64,000 nucleotides of DNA from Methanoregula sp. (GTDB taxonomy: Archaea; Halobacteriota; Methanomicrobia; Methanomicrobiales; Methanospirillaceae), in NCBI GenBank assembly GCA_026394605.1, contig JAPKXY010000040.1:1-64000 (forward strand), given 5' to 3'. The notes beneath the pieces are model-generated. The model did no database searches. It was not told where the DNA came from and was given only the letters and a program-made list of their open reading frames with translations. Below are positions 1-7,361 of this stretch, piece by piece. The position numbers were made by a program, and so were the translations under genes. Position 1 is the stretch's first letter. The number at the start of each line of letters is the position of its first letter.

Positions 1-587
1 AGGACAATGGCAACGCCGACAAAGGAGAGGGCATTTAACAAAAAGACCGGCCCAGGTCCGGCCAGGGCAACGACGATTCCGCCAAGAGCAGGACCCACGG
101 ATCGGGCAATATTGACAGATACACCGTTCAGCGTGACTGCCGCGGGAAGTTCTTTTCGTCTGACCAGTTCCGGAAATATTGCCTGGAATGCGGGCAGCAT
201 GAGCGCCGATCCCATACCGAGAGAAAACGTGAGAAGGAGCAGGGAGAATGGCGTGGTCAGGCCGGAAAATGTAAGAACCGCAAGCACAGCAGCAGAGAAA
301 AGCATCCAGATCTGCGTGAAGATCAGGAGGGCCCGGCGGTCAACGATGTCAGCAATCGCTCCCGAGGCAACTCCGAGGAAAAAAACCGGAATACTCGATG
401 CTGTCTGGACGAGCGCGACCATAACCGGTGACGGGTCGAGGCCGGTCATCATCCATGCAGCGCCGGTGCTCTGCATCCAGGTACCGATGTTGGAGACCAT
501 CTGGGCAATCCAGAGGGCAAAGAAGAATCTGTCCTGGAGTGGACTCCATAGTGGTCCTGGTTCGGCGTACGGTTCAGTCATCCTCAT
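1..587 (-). CDS. MFS transporter, N-terminal part (runs off the left edge)
   Basis: Major facilitator superfamily exporter, probably of the EntS/MFS_3-like group. Reading the minus strand from ATG at 587 gives about 195 residues with alternating hydrophobic segments. The first helix carries FFALWIAQMVSNIGTWMQS, the opening typical of this exporter group, followed by VALVQTASSIPVFFLGVASG and the loop IADIVDRR that matches MFS motif A between helices 2 and 3. The C-terminal half lies outside the window, so substrate and completeness cannot be judged. A second in-frame ATG lies at 581. The open frame on the opposite strand is an antisense shadow. Confidence 0.8.
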   Translation of the reverse strand, partial: MRMTEPYAEPGPLWSPLQDRFFFALWIAQMVSNIGTWMQSTGAAWMMTGLDPSPVMVALVQTASSIPVFFLGVASGAIADIVDRRALLIFTQIWMLFSAAVLAVLTFSGLTTPFSLLLLTFSLGMGSALMLPAFQAIFPELVRRKELPAAVTLNGVSVNIARSVGPALGGIVVALAGPGPVFLLNALSFVGVAIV

Positions 588-925
588 GACACCACGATAT
601 CTGTATGATTGCAGTACTGAGAGCCTTTTTTCATTAGTCTATTTTGGAAACGATCAGCAAAGAGTATTCCGGGCACCACGTGTTAATCAGCGTTGCTCCC
701 CCCATCACCTTTCCCAATCACTTTTTCCCCGCTAAAATCCCTCATGAAACCGGTTCCGGTACAGCCCGTACCGTGCCAACCGTCCCCCATCACTCAATCA
801 CCCGGGGCAAGCCCGAGGAAGGCAGAGGGGCGTAAGCCCCGCTCTCGCGTCAGGCCTGACAGATAACCCGATTACGTACCCGGAATAATGGACTGAGTAA
901 TACTCGCACAAGATGGTAGATATCC
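588..925. other. Intergenic region, no gene seen
   Basis: About 340 bases between the MFS gene start and the antitoxin gene. It should hold the divergent promoters of both, but I see no convincing TATA element and no conserved open frame. Confidence 0.5.
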
Positions 926-1111
926 ATGGAAGTCGAGGAACAGATCATCAGGGAACTGCACCATGTGCCACGCCAGCGCTATCGTGAGATCCTTGACTTC
1001 ATCAGGTCAGTGCAAAAGAAGACCGCGAACGAAACCGCGTACGCAAGCGAGTCCTCCTTAAAGAAAGATTGGCTGCGCCCTGAGGAGGACGAAGCATGGG
1101 CGAATTTGTAA
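926..1111 (+). CDS. Antitoxin of a PemK/MazF-type toxin-antitoxin pair
   Basis: A 61-residue acidic/basic protein beginning MEVEEQIIRELHHVPRQRYR. The N-terminal half looks helical (IIRELHHVP...REILDFIRSVQ), as in the DUF2281-like small antitoxins that often precede a VapC, RelE or MazF toxin. The C-terminal tail (WLRPEEDEAWANL) is acidic and tryptophan-rich, typical of an unstructured toxin-neutralising tail. The toxin start codon at 1096 overlaps the last 16 bases of this gene, so the two are translationally coupled. The family is assigned from layout and overall character, not from a diagnostic motif. Confidence 0.72.
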   Translation: MEVEEQIIRELHHVPRQRYREILDFIRSVQKKTANETAYASESSLKKDWLRPEEDEAWANL

Positions 1112-1546
1112 AGGGCGACGTTGTCGTTGTCCTCTTTCCCTTTTCCGATTTTTGGTGTTAAACGCTTCACGACTGACCAACCGTAAGCTCATAAGAGGTG
1201 AAGGTTGGTCTTATCTGGAGAGACCCGCGTTAACACCAATTGAGAAGACCCGCATCGGGTCTTCGAGTTGAGTAATGCAAAGAAACGCCCGGCTTTTGTA
1301 ATCGCTCCACTCGATGGAGATGACGTGATCCTCTGCCAGATAACCAGCCGGCAGGTGAAGGATCAGTACAGCATCCCAATCAGCGAGGAAGATTTCATCG
1401 AGGGATCGCTCCGGCAGGACAGCAATGTCCGGCCGAACCGGTTATTCACGGCAGACTGCCGGATCATCCAGTACCGGGCTGGACACCTGAACGATCAGGT
1501 ATTGAATGCAGTCATCGATCGGATAATCGGAATCCTCAAAGATTAA
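1096..1546 (+). pseudogene. PemK/MazF-type toxin gene split by a 118-bp insert
   Basis: The N-terminal exon runs 1096-1149 and reads MGEFVKGDVVVVLFPFSD, the start of a MazF/PemK endoribonuclease (GDVV..PFPFSD). The frame then stops at 1159-1161 inside an inserted sequence. The remainder resumes at 1268-1546 with LSNAKKRPAFVIAPLDG through QVLNAVIDRIIGILKD, the expected continuation (DL-S..K.RPA.V). The joined product would be about 111 residues, normal for the family. The rest of the frame shows no other lesion, so the insertion is recent or the gene is somehow still used. As plain DNA the 118 bases are not a multiple of three. Residues 1268 onward could start at a TTG, but the N-terminal strand of the fold would be missing. 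Confidence 0.78.
1150..1267 (+). mobile_element. 118-bp structured insert inside the toxin gene
   Basis: Sits exactly between the Asp and Leu codons of the FPFSD-LS motif. Visible structure: an outer inverted repeat TTGGTGTTAA (1152-1161) with TTAACACCAA (1230-1239), extended by CGC/GCG around one bulged A; inside it TTCAC (1166-1170) pairs with GTGAA (1198-1202) while GACCAACC (1175-1182) pairs with GGTTGGTC (1203-1210), which makes an H-type pseudoknot; and a perfect 9-bp hairpin with a 3-base loop at 1244-1264. It has no open frame. It could be a palindrome-bearing non-autonomous transposable element or a structured RNA. I do not recognise the family. A 2-base TT at both borders may be a target duplication or chance. 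Confidence 0.7.
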
Positions 1547-1586
1547 TCTGATAATATATCATCTGACTTTTCATTTTTCAATAAAA

Positions 1587-1626
1587 ATGTTCGAAATTCT
1601 GAACATATGTTCATTATGATGAACAT
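1587..1626. promoter_or_regulatory. Two abutting 20-bp palindromes, operator-like
   Basis: ATGTTC-N8-GAACAT occurs twice with no spacer (1587-1606 and 1607-1626). The arms are identical and the 8-base centres differ. This is the form expected of a tandem dimer site for a helix-turn-helix regulator. No gene start follows closely, so its target is unclear. It lies 40 bases after the toxin stop codon. Confidence 0.5.
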
Positions 1627-1713
1627 CCCGTAACCTTGCCGTTATCTTCTCATAACAACATCTCACTCATTCCTGCAAAATCTTATCAAACCTGCCGCAC
1701 CCCCCCTGCTCGC

Positions 1714-1805
1714 AGATTGCTTTAGCAATCTTCTCTCAGCCCGAAGATTGCTTTCTCCAATCTTCTCATAACCTTCCCATCGCTTGCGGCGCGAGGGAAG
1801 GTTAT
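1714..1805. repeat. Three consecutive hairpins
   Basis: Perfect inverted repeats in series: AGATTGC/GCAATCT (1714-1731), GAAGATTG/CAATCTTC (1743-1765) and ATAACCTTCCC/GGGAAGGTTAT (1768-1805). No open frame spans them. They could be part of a small RNA or a decayed repeat element. Confidence 0.5.
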
Positions 1806-2412
1806 CGGAAAAATCCCCCGAAAACCCGGAATTTCTCACAAAAATTGCCGCGCTCGGACCGCGTGTGCTGGTCGTCTGACAAATCCGGGCGCAACACGGG
1901 CTTCAATTGCCCTGTCAGACACAGAATAACTGCGAAAAATTCCGCACCGACCACCAGCCTTATCAGCTCCATATTAAAACAGAAATTATACACACATGAC
2001 CGAAGATTTCTGCACGCGGACAGCGAGGAAGATCCGGCGGCTCGGGCGGCCAGAAAAGACTGCCCGCCGCTTTGCCGGGTTCTTTTATGTTTCCATGCTG
2101 TCTGTCTGCTGCCTGATGGGAGACGCGCCCTGCCCGGAAGGACAGGGTGAAGAAGGGCCAGAAAGGTCCTTTGCACTCCCATCCGTACAGGTAATTCCAG
2201 GCACCGGTTCCGGGATCTTTTGCGCGGACGCCCGGGCCGCTTCTCTTCTGTCCGCAGATTTCCGACAACGACGTTGACTGCCGGTCAATGAGTTGAGTGC
2301 CGCACGTGCAGGTGAGCGGGAGAGGGGACCTGCCGTTTCAAAAAAAAGGGACGGGAGGGACTCTTTTTAGCCCGGGCTTCACCCGGCAGATCAGGGACCG
2401 GTTTTTTTTAAA
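1806..2412. other. Gene-poor stretch
   Basis: Several open frames of 60-130 codons exist on both strands here, but they overlap each other, have arginine/cysteine/serine-rich shadow-like composition and show no motif or good ribosome-binding site. I do not call any of them. One weak candidate is 1996-2277 (+), preceded by an AT-rich patch. Confidence 0.4.
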
Positions 2413-2516
2413 ATGATGAACAGAAGGGAACGGGCACGGCCGCCTGTTCCTTTTGTGTACCGCATGGTGATCAACGTATGAAAATGAAGAAGAAATCATG
2501 GAAAAAATGGAACTGA
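2413..2516 (+). other. Two possible micro-genes leading into a small-gene chain
   Basis: ATG at 2413 opens a 22-codon frame (MMNRRERARPPVPF...) that ends at 2481. It overlaps by ATGA with a 12-codon frame, 2478-2516 (MKMKKKSWKKWN), which in turn overlaps the gene at 2498. The repeated stop-start overlaps match the pattern of the genes that follow, which is the only reason to list them. An AT-rich tract (2407-2413) precedes the first. Confidence 0.25.
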
Positions 2517-2758
2517 ACATGAAGGATGTGGCCGAACCGGACCTATTCGCGTCCGGTACGGCCGTGACCGGACAGGAGAACAACGCATGGAGAGAACTCA
2601 CAACAGGGTTTTTCTATGCAGGTAGTGGAGAACCGGGCCTCGCATCCTGGCTGACAGCCAGGTTGGTAAGAAAGCTCCGGCGCCAGATCATGAGGCTTGA
2701 AGGGCGCAGGAACACACCGAATACAAAGCGACCGGCAATCCGGACGGTGGTGTGGTAA
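2498..2758 (+). CDS. Small unknown protein 1 of an overlapping gene chain
   Basis: 86 residues, beginning MEKMELNMKDVAEPDLFASG. The N-terminal half is acidic and the C-terminal third strongly basic (ARLVRKLRRQIMRLEGRR), which could bind nucleic acid. I recognise no family. Its stop codon shares a base with the next start (TAATG, 2756-2760), supporting coupled translation. A second in-frame ATG at 2507 is an alternative start. Confidence 0.45.
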   Translation: MEKMELNMKDVAEPDLFASGTAVTGQENNAWRELTTGFFYAGSGEPGLASWLTARLVRKLRRQIMRLEGRRNTPNTKRPAIRTVVW

Positions 2759-2907
2759 TGGCAGGTCGAAAAGATGTACCGGAGAGCCCGGGCAATATGG
2801 CATTCTCCCTTTTTGACCGGCAGGAACGGATCTTCAAAAGGCTTGACAAAAAGATCGGGCAGCTCGACACCCGGATCACGGCGCTTGAGAAGCGGGGGCG
2901 GTCCTGA
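2758..2907 (+). CDS. Small unknown protein 2, coiled-coil-like
   Basis: 49 residues starting MAGRKDVPESPGNMAFSLFD. The C-terminal half, RIFKRLDKKIGQLDTRITAL, has a heptad-like pattern of leucine and isoleucine and is likely a short coiled coil. The start overlaps the previous stop (TAATG) and the stop overlaps the next start (TGATG). Function unknown; the coupling argues that it is real. Confidence 0.5.
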   Translation: MAGRKDVPESPGNMAFSLFDRQERIFKRLDKKIGQLDTRITALEKRGRS

Positions 2908-3134
2908 TGCCCCGGCGCCCGACCATGACAGAGGAGCGTGTCCCGCTCTTCCTTCTCCCGCATATGGTGATGCGGGGGATCCGGACGCATGGCGAGGAAC
3001 TGGAGTGGGTGATGGCACGCAGGATGAGCCATCACTACTATTCCATGAGCATCCGGACGCAGCCGGTGAGACGGGAGTTCCAGAAATTCCGGCTGATGAA
3101 GGTGCCGGCCCGGGCCAGGAGGGATGAGATATGA
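2907..3134 (+). CDS. Small unknown basic protein 3
   Basis: 75 residues, beginning MPRRPTMTEERVPLFLLPHM, rich in Arg, His and Met (RRMSHHYYSM, RREFQKFRLMKVPARARRDE). No family recognised. It is joined to its neighbours by TGATG at its start and ATGA at its end (3131-3134). The basic character suggests a small nucleic-acid or virion-type protein, but this is only inference. Confidence 0.5.
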   Translation: MPRRPTMTEERVPLFLLPHMVMRGIRTHGEELEWVMARRMSHHYYSMSIRTQPVRREFQKFRLMKVPARARRDEI

Positions 3135-3565
3135 CACGGGGACGGCCGGTAACACGTGGGATTGAGGATGCAATCCGGATTGCCGGTGCGAGAGGGGCGG
3201 TCACAAGATTCCGACCCGGCCCGGAATGCGTCTTCAGTTTCATGATCCGGACACCGGTCCAGATGATCTTTGTCCGGATCAGGTACGTCACCGTTCTCCA
3301 TTCACCTGTCAGGTATGTGGAGCTGATGCACCGCGAACTGATTACGCTGCTCCGCTCGCACATCATCCCGGGTCCGGTCATTCCCGAGCTCTGGACCTAC
3401 AATAAGCACGGCTCCTACAGATACTTCCGGATCAGCGATGCCGGGCTCACCGAACAGGACAGTGGAGGAAATGTTTCAAAGAACGATGTTCCGGAGAGGG
3501 AAGGACCGGGCGCCTGCGTGGTGGAGGCAGGTACGGCCGGTAGGCAGGAAGAGGGGGCGGCCTGA
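3131..3565 (+). CDS. Unknown protein 4, last gene of the chain
   Basis: 144 residues. The folded part appears to be residues 1-115: it opens MTRGRPVTRGIEDAIRIAG, has a hydrophobic strand-like segment (MIRTPVQMIFVRIRYVTVLH) near residues 38-57, and an aromatic stretch ELWTYNKHGSYRYFRI near 95-110. The tail is Gly/Glu-rich and low-complexity. The pattern resembles a small restriction-endonuclease-like or DNA-binding fold, but no motif is decisive and I give no function. The start overlaps the previous gene by ATGA. Confidence 0.55.
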   Translation: MTRGRPVTRGIEDAIRIAGARGAVTRFRPGPECVFSFMIRTPVQMIFVRIRYVTVLHSPVRYVELMHRELITLLRSHIIPGPVIPELWTYNKHGSYRYFRISDAGLTEQDSGGNVSKNDVPEREGPGACVVEAGTAGRQEEGAA

Positions 3566-3651
3566 CCCCCTCCCAATCCTATACCGGCATTCCAGGAGCG
3601 ATCCGGGCAGGTCATTCCAACCACTCAGGGAGACCTGTTGGTATCCTATTG

Positions 3652-3827
3652 GTTCTCCGACGGTAGCCCTGATCAGGGCACCCGCCCGGAACCCTTCCCG
3701 GTCGCCATTTCCGGGCATAATTCCCGAAATGCCGGGCATAATTCCCGAAATGCTGGGCATAATTCGAAAAATCCGGCCGATTCATCATCGTAACATGCAG
3801 GAAACAAATAGCGCTAATTGGGCAGGC
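3652..3827 (+). repeat. Repeat block copy A with three 21-bp tandem units
   Basis: Opens with GGTTCTCCGACGGTAG and contains three tandem 21-bp units of form CYGGGCATAATTC(CC)GAAATG at 3711-3731, 3732-3752 and 3753-3773 (the last diverged to end CGAAAAATC). It closes with GAAACAAATAGCGCTAATTGGG. The whole layout recurs as copy B at 3955-4112. Tandem units of about two helical turns resemble iterons of a plasmid or viral origin or a multi-site operator; neither is proven. Confidence 0.75.
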
Positions 3828-3954
3828 TATCGGGTGCCGGATCGGGCTGCAGTACCTTGAAACAGAAGGAACCCCCTTTTTCCGGAAGGCCAGGATACCG
3901 GAATCTGATCCAAAATGCCTCTCCGTTCCCTAAGAATCGGGCCCTCCTGTGATC

Positions 3955-4112
3955 CGTAGGTCTCCGACGGTAGACTGATCTGGGGGCCCCGTCTAAACCT
4001 TGGTCCGGACGCGATTTCCGGGCATAATTCCCAAAAAACCGGGCATAATTCGAAAAATCCGGCCGATTCACCGTAGTAAAATTCAGGAAACAAATAGCGC
4101 TAATTGGGGGCA
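3955..4112 (+). repeat. Repeat block copy B with two 21-bp tandem units
   Basis: Begins GTAGGTCTCCGACGGTAG, has two 21-bp units (4018-4038, 4039-4059), then CCGGCCGATTCA and GAAACAAATAGCGCTAATTGGG, matching copy A in order. The two copies differ by one unit and by scattered substitutions, so the duplication is not brand new. Confidence 0.75.
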
Positions 4113-4369
4113 GGATCGTGTGGGTGGATGGGGTAAAGAATGTGGGTGGGGATGTGAGAGAAGTAGGGGAATTTTTTTTATTTTTTTTAAATCCTACTCC
4201 GGATGAGTGCTCCTCCTAATATTTTCCACACAAATTTCCCACAGAAGGAACATTTTACGTTCCTTCCAACCGGCCGAAATTTCTATCCCATTCCAAAATC
4301 TGGTTAAAATTCTCTCTCCGTTTTTCCCAAAATCCGTTTCATAATCAAAGCAGATACTCCCCGAGGTCC

Positions 4370-4515
4370 TATATGTATATGTCAAAGGGGCCCCGGCGAC
4401 GAACTAGAGAAAAATGGAGGTTCTGACGATCTCGGAACTCGAAGAATTCTGACGAATTCTTCTCGTCCTCGAGGTCTGAAGACCTCTTCGGAAAAACAAA
4501 AAGGAGGAAACACAA
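4370..4515 (+). promoter_or_regulatory. TATA box and hairpin-rich leader of the 4516 gene
   Basis: A strong archaeal TATA element (TATATGTAT, 4370-4378) predicts transcription from about 4400, leaving a leader of over 100 bases. The leader contains two perfect hairpins in series: GAAGAATTC-TGAC-GAATTCTTC (4441-4462) and GAGGTC-TGAA-GACCTC (4471-4486). These are followed by a strong AAAGGAGG ribosome-binding site just before the ATG. Such a leader suggests high expression or post-transcriptional control. Confidence 0.6.
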
Positions 4516-5019
4516 ATGGCAGATTTCGTACAGAGCAGCGAAACAAAAAACGCGGTCCGCAACCTTGCGGCCCCGATATCGGACGTGACAACGTTCGATG
4601 GTATCGTACAGTCGGTCATCACCACCAACCCCTTCGGGTGCGTGAACTACATGACCGCAGGAACAAACCACCCGGGGGTTGAGAAGACCCGGGAGAATTA
4701 CACGGGAAGAGTCGTGTACCAGGACGTGAACGCAAAGACCGTCGGGATCGGATCCCACCGGTTCAACAGCGTTGCCGGGTACACCGCAGGTGCAGCAGCC
4801 CTGATGGCAGCAGCCGGCCTGACTGCAGCCCATGCCGGCACACCGGCGCATGATGCAGGGGACGACTCGTTCTCCGCAACGCTCCGGTGCCACGACGCAA
4901 ACGGCGAGCTGTACAACCTCACGTTTGCCCGCGACCGGGTCACGCTCCAGTCCTACTCGGACGACGCGATCCGCACGAAGGTCGAGACCTGGGCAGACAC
5001 TGTCCCGGCCCTCGCGTAA
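4516..5019 (+). CDS. Conserved-looking unknown protein, 167 aa
   Basis: Begins MADFVQSSETKNAVRNLAAP and ends at an LA-TAA. It has no signal peptide. The middle (residues 85-112) is an Ala/Gly-rich segment (YTAGAAALMAAAGLTAAHAG) that could be a helix buried in an oligomer. The rest is mixed polar with regular strand-like stretches (ENYTGRVVYQDVNAKTVGIG, FSATLRCHDANGELYNLTF). Strong TATA, long structured leader and optimal ribosome-binding site imply an abundant protein. No family recognised. The 49-residue membrane protein at 5047 follows after 27 bases and is probably co-transcribed. Confidence 0.7.
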   Translation: MADFVQSSETKNAVRNLAAPISDVTTFDGIVQSVITTNPFGCVNYMTAGTNHPGVEKTRENYTGRVVYQDVNAKTVGIGSHRFNSVAGYTAGAAALMAAAGLTAAHAGTPAHDAGDDSFSATLRCHDANGELYNLTFARDRVTLQSYSDDAIRTKVETWADTVPALA

Positions 5020-5046
5020 GCGAAGAATTCGTGAAGGTGAACGGAT

Positions 5047-5196
5047 ATGGTCGAAAATGAGATCCTGATCACGGGATTATTCCTTGGGGCAGGCGTGCTC
5101 TCATATGTCGTTGTGCCCGGGCTCCTGGTCATCTGGGACCGGGTGCTCGATCACATGGGCAGGACCGGAAAAGGCGGGGAAGTACAAAAGCCTTAA
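5047..5196 (+). CDS. Small single-pass membrane protein, 49 aa
   Basis: MVENEILITGLFLGAGVLSY begins the protein. Residues 6-30 form one transmembrane helix, followed by a basic cytoplasmic-type tail (DRVLDHMGRTGKGGEVQ). It is preceded by GTGAAGGTGA. The C-terminal codons and downstream terminator are duplicated near 7570-7690 in the chimeric pseudogene, showing that this gene was the left border of the tandem duplication described at 5.2-10.4 kb. Confidence 0.6.
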   Translation: MVENEILITGLFLGAGVLSYVVVPGLLVIWDRVLDHMGRTGKGGEVQKP

Positions 5197-5202
5197 AGAG
5201 AG

Positions 5203-5258
5203 GCAGGGGGATTATTCCCCTGCTTTATTTTTTTAAATAATACACTGTTGACAGTGTA
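5203..5258. terminator. Bidirectional terminator with two hairpins
   Basis: GCAGGGG-N7-CCCCTGC (5203-5223) followed by a T tract, then TACACTGT-TG-ACAGTGTA (5241-5258) followed by seven T. It lies between convergent genes. The first hairpin is duplicated at 7660-7680. Confidence 0.7.
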
Positions 5259-5319
5259 ACTTTTTTTAAAAAACCGGCCTCAACACTGCTGCGTTGAAAA
5301 AAAAATATTCAGGTTCCCG

Positions 5320-7314
5320 TTAGTACGGCACGCAGACGCCCCAGATGCATACACCCAGACACTGGTGCCCGCATGTCCCGCAGTGGTTCCTGTTAAACAT
5401 CAGGTCCGTGCACCCGGGGCCATCGCACCAGTGCGTATTTGCCGGGCAGGCCTCCTCGCACCAGCCGTCCACGCAGGTCTTGTGCAGGTTGCACGCCCAG
5501 CCGCAGCCCCCGCAGTTGAGCGAGTCGGTCCGCTTGTCACTGCAGACACGGCCGCCCACCGATTCATTAAAACAGCGGTTTTCGTAGATATAACCGATAC
5601 CACAGGATCCCCCGCACACCCCGTTGACACAGAGATCCTGTCCCTCGCAGCTGATACCGCAGCCCCCGCAGTTCAGGGGATCGATTAACGGGTCGTCGCA
5701 GGTTCCGTCATTCTGGCAGTCCATGGACCCGGCCGGGCAGGAATTTGAGCAGGCACCATTGATACAGTACTGGCCGGCAGCGCACGCGGTCCCGCAGGCA
5801 CCGCAGTTCTGCCGGTCGATCTGGACATTCTTGCAGGACCCGTCCCCGCAGTTCCGGTAACCGTACGGGCATTCATACACGCAGGACGCGCCCTGTGATT
5901 GCTCATAACGCCTGCACTCGAATCCCGCAGGGCAGGGCTGGCAATTGGTCTCGCAGTGCGACCGGGTCCCCAGCTCGACGCAGGCGCCGTTGCACAGGCC
6001 GTACCCCTCCGGGCACGTGCACTGGTGGTTGGTGCAGATCCCGCCCGGCGGGCAGGTATTCCCGCAGAACCCGCAGTCCTGGGGGCTCTCGGGTATACAC
6101 GTGTTATCGCTGCAGAGGACAGATCCCGCCGTGCAGCTCTGCCTGCACAGGCCGTTTGCGCAGTGCGTCCCGCTGGCGCATATGATATTGCAGCCACCGC
6201 AGTTGTCGTCATTGATCAATTGAGACGTGGATGTAATCCACCATTGAACGCCATTGGAATCAGTGCAGATCATGCCGCACTCGGCAAACGTCGGACCGAA
6301 TTGGCAGGTCATTCCGTTCGGGCATGCATCCCCGCAGAACCTGCAGTTGGCATCCCTTCCCTGATAGGGCCAGATGATACAGCTGCCATCGCAGCACACT
6401 CCTTCCATGCATATGCTCCCGCACTGGCCGCAGTTGTTCGGGTCCGATTCAAGATCGATGAGGGTCCCCCCGCAGTTGCTGCGGCACAGGCCATCGCCGC
6501 ACTGTGTCCCGGCCAGGCAGTGGTGGAAGCATGCCCCGCAGTGGTAATCATTGTTAAAACTCACGTACCCGTTGCCGCAGTCATGGTACTCCGGGGCGAT
6601 GCTGTCGGCGCAGGCCCCGTTAAAGCAGGATTTTCCCGCAGGGCACTGGTACCCGCACTGCCCGCAGTTGTTGTTGTCAGTATGCAGGTTGGCTTCACCG
6701 GACGGGCAGGAAGAAACACACTTCCCGTTGGAACAGTGCTGGTCTGCCTCACAGGTCTGCCCGCAGTACCCGCAGTTGCGGGCATCGATCTTTGTATCGA
6801 CACAGGTCCCGCCGCATTTCGTTGTGGGGGCTAAGCAGTACGTTGCCGCCGTCCCCTGGGCCATGGTCATAAAGGCCACCGGTTTCGTGGCAAACGGCAG
6901 CGGGGTAGCGATCGCAAGGTTCGTCATTTTCTGGGGCGAGAGGGCAGGGATTGGGGATACTTTCCCTGTTGTGGCCGCCGTTGGCCCGGGCGTGACGGCA
7001 GTCACCTGCGGCGTTACCGGACTGACGGGTGTTGCAACCGTCGTCTGGGCTGCTGTCTGCACGGTCCGTACCGGGCTGGCCACCAGAACCGGGGTCGTCG
7101 AAACATTCACCGGCGCTTTTGTTGCCACCTGCAGGGAAACAAATCCCAGGAAAAACCCGTAACCAATCCCGGATTCACCGCGGGTTGTCTGGCTGCCTCC
7201 CCCACCTGCCAGGCAGGGAGAAACGAGAAGAGCGCTGACCAGCAGCGCAACTGCGATACGCCGGACAAGAGCAGGCTGGCAGGGTGCCTGGTGTCCGGTT
7301 GAGAACCTGTTCAT
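5320..7314 (-). CDS. Secreted cysteine-repeat protein A
   Basis: 664 residues. The signal peptide spans about residues 18-37 (VRRIAVALLVSALLVSPCLA). A Thr/Pro/Val-rich linker of about 120 residues follows. The rest, from about residue 160 to the end, is a long array of cysteine-rich units of form NCGxCGxxCxxGxxCxxGxC-(S/P)-xCPxG, each about 35-45 residues, resembling the Stig1-type and related disulfide repeats of surface proteins. It is probably extracellular and either disulfide-bonded or metal-binding. A paralogue (7743-9626) has the same signal peptide, linker and repeats. The ATG is 47 bases from the divergent start at 7362, so the two share a promoter region. Confidence 0.85.
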   Translation of the reverse strand: MNRFSTGHQAPCQPALVRRIAVALLVSALLVSPCLAGGGGSQTTRGESGIGYGFFLGFVSLQVATKAPVNVSTTPVLVASPVRTVQTAAQTTVATPVSPVTPQVTAVTPGPTAATTGKVSPIPALSPQKMTNLAIATPLPFATKPVAFMTMAQGTAATYCLAPTTKCGGTCVDTKIDARNCGYCGQTCEADQHCSNGKCVSSCPSGEANLHTDNNNCGQCGYQCPAGKSCFNGACADSIAPEYHDCGNGYVSFNNDYHCGACFHHCLAGTQCGDGLCRSNCGGTLIDLESDPNNCGQCGSICMEGVCCDGSCIIWPYQGRDANCRFCGDACPNGMTCQFGPTFAECGMICTDSNGVQWWITSTSQLINDDNCGGCNIICASGTHCANGLCRQSCTAGSVLCSDNTCIPESPQDCGFCGNTCPPGGICTNHQCTCPEGYGLCNGACVELGTRSHCETNCQPCPAGFECRRYEQSQGASCVYECPYGYRNCGDGSCKNVQIDRQNCGACGTACAAGQYCINGACSNSCPAGSMDCQNDGTCDDPLIDPLNCGGCGISCEGQDLCVNGVCGGSCGIGYIYENRCFNESVGGRVCSDKRTDSLNCGGCGWACNLHKTCVDGWCEEACPANTHWCDGPGCTDLMFNRNHCGTCGHQCLGVCIWGVCVPY

Positions 7315-7361
7315 GGACGAAACTATAATTGTAACCTGATAAATAGTATCGCAGGCTGGCT
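7315..7361. promoter_or_regulatory. Divergent promoter region, copy 1
   Basis: The 47 bases between the two divergent starts contain CTATAATTGTAACCTGATAAATAGTAT, nearly identical to the corresponding stretch at 9627-9673. TATA-like elements face both ways (TATAATTG and ATAAATAG). Confidence 0.55.

Larger units (their letters stand above)
3566..4515. other. Long non-coding stretch with a duplicated repeat block
   Basis: 950 bases with no supported gene. It holds two copies of a repeat block (listed separately), a T-rich tract near 4170-4195 and, at the right end, the promoter and hairpin leader of the next gene. Open frames read through the 21-bp repeats, but they only reflect the repeat. Confidence 0.6.

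Noticed and set aside
7-735. 242-codon open frame on the plus strand at the left edge
   Set aside because: It is the antisense of the MFS transporter; composition is shadow-like and the minus strand gives clear transporter motifs.
1150-1267. Archaeal bulge-helix-bulge intron in the toxin gene
   Set aside because: The outer stem does not close at the exon junctions because a separate hairpin lies between the stem and the 3' border, so a standard BHB motif is not formed.
1802-2288. Several overlapping 60-130-codon frames on both strands
   Set aside because: No motif, no good ribosome-binding site, arginine/cysteine/serine-rich shadow composition, and they contradict each other.
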